Source of the DNA: Choristocarpus tenellus KU-1152
Taxonomy: Eukaryota; Phaeophyceae
DNA: 21,660 nucleotides
Reading direction: 5' to 3'
Assembly: GCA_964200185.2 (NCBI GenBank)
Contig: CAXNAD020000330.1
Span: 1 to 21,660 of the forward strand
Positions 19,016-21,660 of this stretch are shown in pieces. Under the pieces are notes generated by a model, which was not told the DNA's origin, searched no databases, and saw only the letters and a list, made by a program, of their open reading frames with translations. Made by a program: the position numbers and the translations under genes. Position 1 is the stretch's first letter; every line of letters begins with the position of its first letter.

Positions 19016-20757
19016 GATAAAACAATACCATTGATAACTACAACACAAACAACAAAATTATGCCAATATCCAAAACAACTTGAAATCCAAACAAATGGAC
19101 AAAAGGTCCAGCCAGACCTTGGAAGTCGACCCCCTTCACAAACACCACTAGCTCACCGTGAATACACAAACAAATGACAATCAAAGGTACACCAAGTACA
19201 TTGCTGTGGTGGAAGGACTTCTTGTTGCGCACCTTCGGGCGGACGACCAAAGAGGTGACCACCAAAGAAAAAAAATAAGCCGAATCAGCTGAGAGGTAGG
19301 CAGGGCTGCATTTCGAGGATCCCTAGAAGGGACAAAGAGATGTATGTCGTTTTGTACAGTTACAAAAAGAGCCCCTGCTGAATTGTGATCTCACGTTTGT
19401 GTGTGTGTGTTTTTGCAAAGGGTGAATGTCGATTTTGGGCACACCATTTGTTACGAACACAAAGCAATGAGACGAGAGCGTATTTCATAGGGTAGGGCAG
19501 GTGGCCTAGAACGCAAAAGGGTCCAAACCTTCCTCCCTCTCTATTGGTTCGGCACAGCATAAGTCAAGAAGCAATAGAGCGTTTCTCAGGCAACCTCAAA
19601 GTTGGAAGATTTTTTTTTTTCTCTATCTCATCCCTAATTTTTCTTCTTTTTTTTCCCCCTCTTTGTGTTTACCTCAATCGTCTCCCTCGCCCATGACTGG
19701 ACCGGTCCTCTCCTCTTGCTTCCCTCCAAAGGCACGCAAAGGACACACACACACACACCACAGCTCCATTCTCACAACACAATACCTTAAAGTAATAAAA
19801 TGTACCAGTGAAGAGTCAAAGAAAAAACGATAGGTACTCGAGTTTTGACCGGGGGGGTTATTGCACTTTTAAAGAGCTTTTTTTTTTCGTCTTTTGCGAT
19901 TTAGCCTAACCCCAAGTTTCTTCCGTGGATGAATCACTAGGATAATTGACTTTTTGAGACAGTTGGATTATTAGGCTATTGTTTTTAAAGGCTTAGACAG
20001 AATTGAGAAGAGTCCCCATACGCACCTGTACAAACTGCCGAATTCGACACGTTGGCTTGTCAGCATCCCAAGAATGCAACCATGGGTTTCTTTCGGCTCA
20101 CTATGAAACTTGTCCATGAGGTCATGCGCAACAGACGAACACCGAGGCTCGACCGGCCGCTCGTTCTTCTTTTTTCTTTTGCTCTCTCCTCAACATGTGG
20201 ATTTGAGAACAAATTCGACTCCTGTTGATAAAAAGAATAATGTTGGACCTTGGCCATGATTCCAACCCCTTTTTATCGATGCACAAATGTCAACGTTGAT
20301 AACCTCTGAGTGTAGAACGTATTGGTTCAAGGAATGAGCAGCCCATAGAAGCCTAGAGGGCGCTGTGGTTTAGCCCATGTTGAAGTCCATTCATAGCTTG
20401 ATGGGGTATTCTAAAACACCTCAGTTTGATGCCCATTTTGCAGGTGAATGTCCTTTGGATTTGGTCCAGGCAGGGGGATGGAAAAATAAGGTGCATCCAG
20501 ATTAAGGAAATCGTCCCCACATCCGAAACGTTCACTCAAGTGGCATGAAATCACTACAGAGCCACAAAGGCCTTGAATGGACACCTGACTCCCCAACTAG
20601 GATACTATGGGCCAGCTTTAGACACACGACAACTATAGGAAGAGAGCAAGGCTTGAGCTTGACCTGAGCCCCAACCACAGCATCACCCCAACTAAACCAT
20701 ATACCTAGGTCTCCGATTCACAAACACCCAAATTCCGTTGCCCCTAATGTACTCCAG
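19016..20757. other. About 1.7 kb with no assigned gene
   Basis: Contains an A/C-rich stretch (19020-19270), (GT)n near 19395 and (AC)n near 19744. A strong pyrimidine tract runs from about 19608 to 19735. Two short ATG frames in acceptable context are present on the + strand: 19692 (MTGPVLSSCFPPKARKG..., about 47 codons) and 20082 (MGFFRLTMKLVHEVMRNRR..., about 48 codons). Either could be a first exon of the downstream gene, but I could not join them in phase. On the minus strand 20060-20257 is also open. Nothing here is firm. Confidence 0.35.
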
Positions 20758-20924
20758 GTCCTATGGAGCTTGTCTGCCGCCTTTGGAGACAACTGGTGGT
20801 GACCTGTACCGCCTTTGGGGTGAGGCACGCTGAGAACCGGAGATTCGAGAGAGCGCTAGATCTCCTGAAGAGGGCAGAGATCCTCCTCGCCAGGTGTGAC
20901 AGGAACATGAGAAAGGAGCTCTGA
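20758..20924 (+). CDS. Short exon or small ORF resembling one tetratricopeptide repeat
   Basis: The acceptor GCCCCTAATGTACTCCAG ends at 20757, and an ATG at 20763-20765 opens 53 codons to TGA 20922-20924. The frame contains FGVRHAENRRFERALDLLKR followed by AEIL. Spacing of G, the aromatic residue, AL and the later A agrees with the 34-residue TPR helix pair (known consensus: G at 8, A at 20, F at 24, A at 27), though only one repeat is present. TPRs are protein-interaction scaffolds. A donor CCAG|GTGTGA at 20892-20893 is a possible earlier exit that would let the gene continue. Coding is likely; the TPR label is an inference from spacing only. Confidence 0.42.
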
Positions 20925-20950
20925 GTCACAGGACAGGAAGACTTGAAAAT

Positions 20951-20970
20951 CCTAACCCTACTAACCCTCC
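20951..20970. repeat. Short CCTAACCCTACTAACCCT tract
   Basis: Three telomere-like units just downstream of the TPR-like frame. Too short for a firm call. Confidence 0.4.
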
Positions 20971-21113
20971 AAAAAAAATAGAATAATATATATTGAGTCA
21001 TTCGAACATGGTTCTATGTACCTGAACGTTTCCCCCTGCAACAGTCAGTCAGCAGGGTTTAGTAGACTAGGGTCATCGCTTGCAGATACGATCTTCCTCG
21101 CCAGGTTTTCCTC

Positions 21114-21312
21114 AATTTGATGTAATTTTGGCTATCGTGTTTGTTAGTAAGTGTCAATATGCTTGTTCCAGACACTCCTATTCAAAATGTACACATTTTA
21201 CCTACTCAGAAATATTTTGGAGTAGGTAAATGTCACAAAAAAAACCCATTGGAAGTCAAGCCCCAAACAGACAAACAGGGCAAAACTCGTACCCTCTAAG
21301 GTACTTTCACTC
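21114..21312 (-). mobile_element. MITE copy F (reverse orientation, one end missing)
   Basis: The intact terminal repeat at 21290-21312 contains TACCCTCTAAGG. The interior includes TGTAATTTTGGCTATCGTGT, the hairpin CCTACTC..GGAGTAGG and CCCATTGGAAGTCAAGCCCC. The start near 21114 lacks the outer 50-60 bp and the second terminal repeat. Confidence 0.87.
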
Positions 21313-21660
21313 TGAAGACCACCAATCAATTAATAATACAAGAATCAATACATGCAACTAGAGGAAGCATGAATACTGGAAAAGGTTTCTCTTGACAAAC
21401 ACACCTACTGAAGAACAGTTAAGGGGTAAAATACACCCTTGTGCATGCTGCATATTGTGATTCATAGGCAGTTCATCTGTATATATATATATATATATAT
21501 ATATGTAAGAGGCTGATTGGGCTTCCCTCTTCATATCTATATGAACCAGTTTACCAGCCGAGAGTAATGGTTGGTTTCCCCCCCCCCCGTCCAAGTCATT
21601 CTTTCCTATTTCCCTTCCGGTTTCGAGAAAACCGATACTGAACCGAACCTTTTTACAAGG
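21313..21660. other. No gene seen; (AT)n and poly(C) at the window end
   Basis: Contains the (AT)n microsatellite at 21480-21504 and a C homopolymer near 21580. Short frames only. Confidence 0.5.
21480..21504. repeat. (AT)n microsatellite
   Basis: About twelve uninterrupted AT dinucleotides. Confidence 0.95.

Noticed and set aside
1-21660. CRISPR arrays, operons, toxin-antitoxin or defence modules, viral genes
   Set aside because: No regularly spaced identical repeats with unique spacers, no adjacent same-strand uninterrupted genes and no viral hallmark motifs. Spliced genes show the DNA is nuclear eukaryotic.

Overview
The window looks like nuclear DNA from an intron-rich eukaryote, not a prokaryote or organelle. 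Coding sequence is split into short exons with canonical GT-AG junctions (GTGAGT or GTAAGT donors, pyrimidine-tract acceptors). Introns run about 0.2-1.8 kb. There are several microsatellites, a family of short inverted-repeat elements and degenerate TTAGGG-type tracts. A protist or alga (for example a stramenopile) would fit the sulfatase gene, the intron density and the TTAGGG-like repeats. The sequence alone does not fix the lineage, and a marine invertebrate is not excluded.

Layout. (1) 1-4067, + strand: the 3' part of a type I sulfatase gene (arylsulfatase B-like). It has four well-supported exons and a short, less certain tail; the catalytic N-terminal half lies upstream of the window. 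(2) 4068-10163: mostly unexplained DNA holding one element copy, a three-unit tandem repeat and several short exon-like islands on both strands (about 7.4, 7.8, 8.35, 9.0, 9.1-9.5 and 9.8-10.1 kb). These could be small intron-rich genes or gene relics. (3) 10164-16250, + strand: a phase-consistent five-exon model (about 824 codons) for an unrecognised protein. It is polar and probably disordered, with a nuclear-localisation-like basic cluster near the start, a short helical segment near the end and a basic tail. (4) 17280-17590: an array of about 34-bp units built from degenerate TTAGGG-like sequence. (5) 17680-18639, + strand: a 319-codon reading frame of unknown function, either a single-exon membrane-anchored protein or a 3' terminal exon. 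(6) 20758-20924, + strand: a short exon or small ORF that reads like one tetratricopeptide repeat.

The main unifying structure is a non-autonomous DNA transposon (MITE) family. There are six copies, of about 260 bp when complete, with 23-bp terminal inverted repeats containing CTTAGAGGGTA, an internal hairpin, and 3-bp target duplications at the two best copies. Three copies sit in one gene: one in each of two introns, and one starting 9 bp after its stop codon. I see no RNA gene, CRISPR array, plasmid or viral module, and no operon-like arrangement. The neighbouring genes show no evident shared pathway. No complete novel system is evident. The least explained parts are the 824-codon gene, the 319-codon frame and the exon-like islands at 7.4-10.1 kb.
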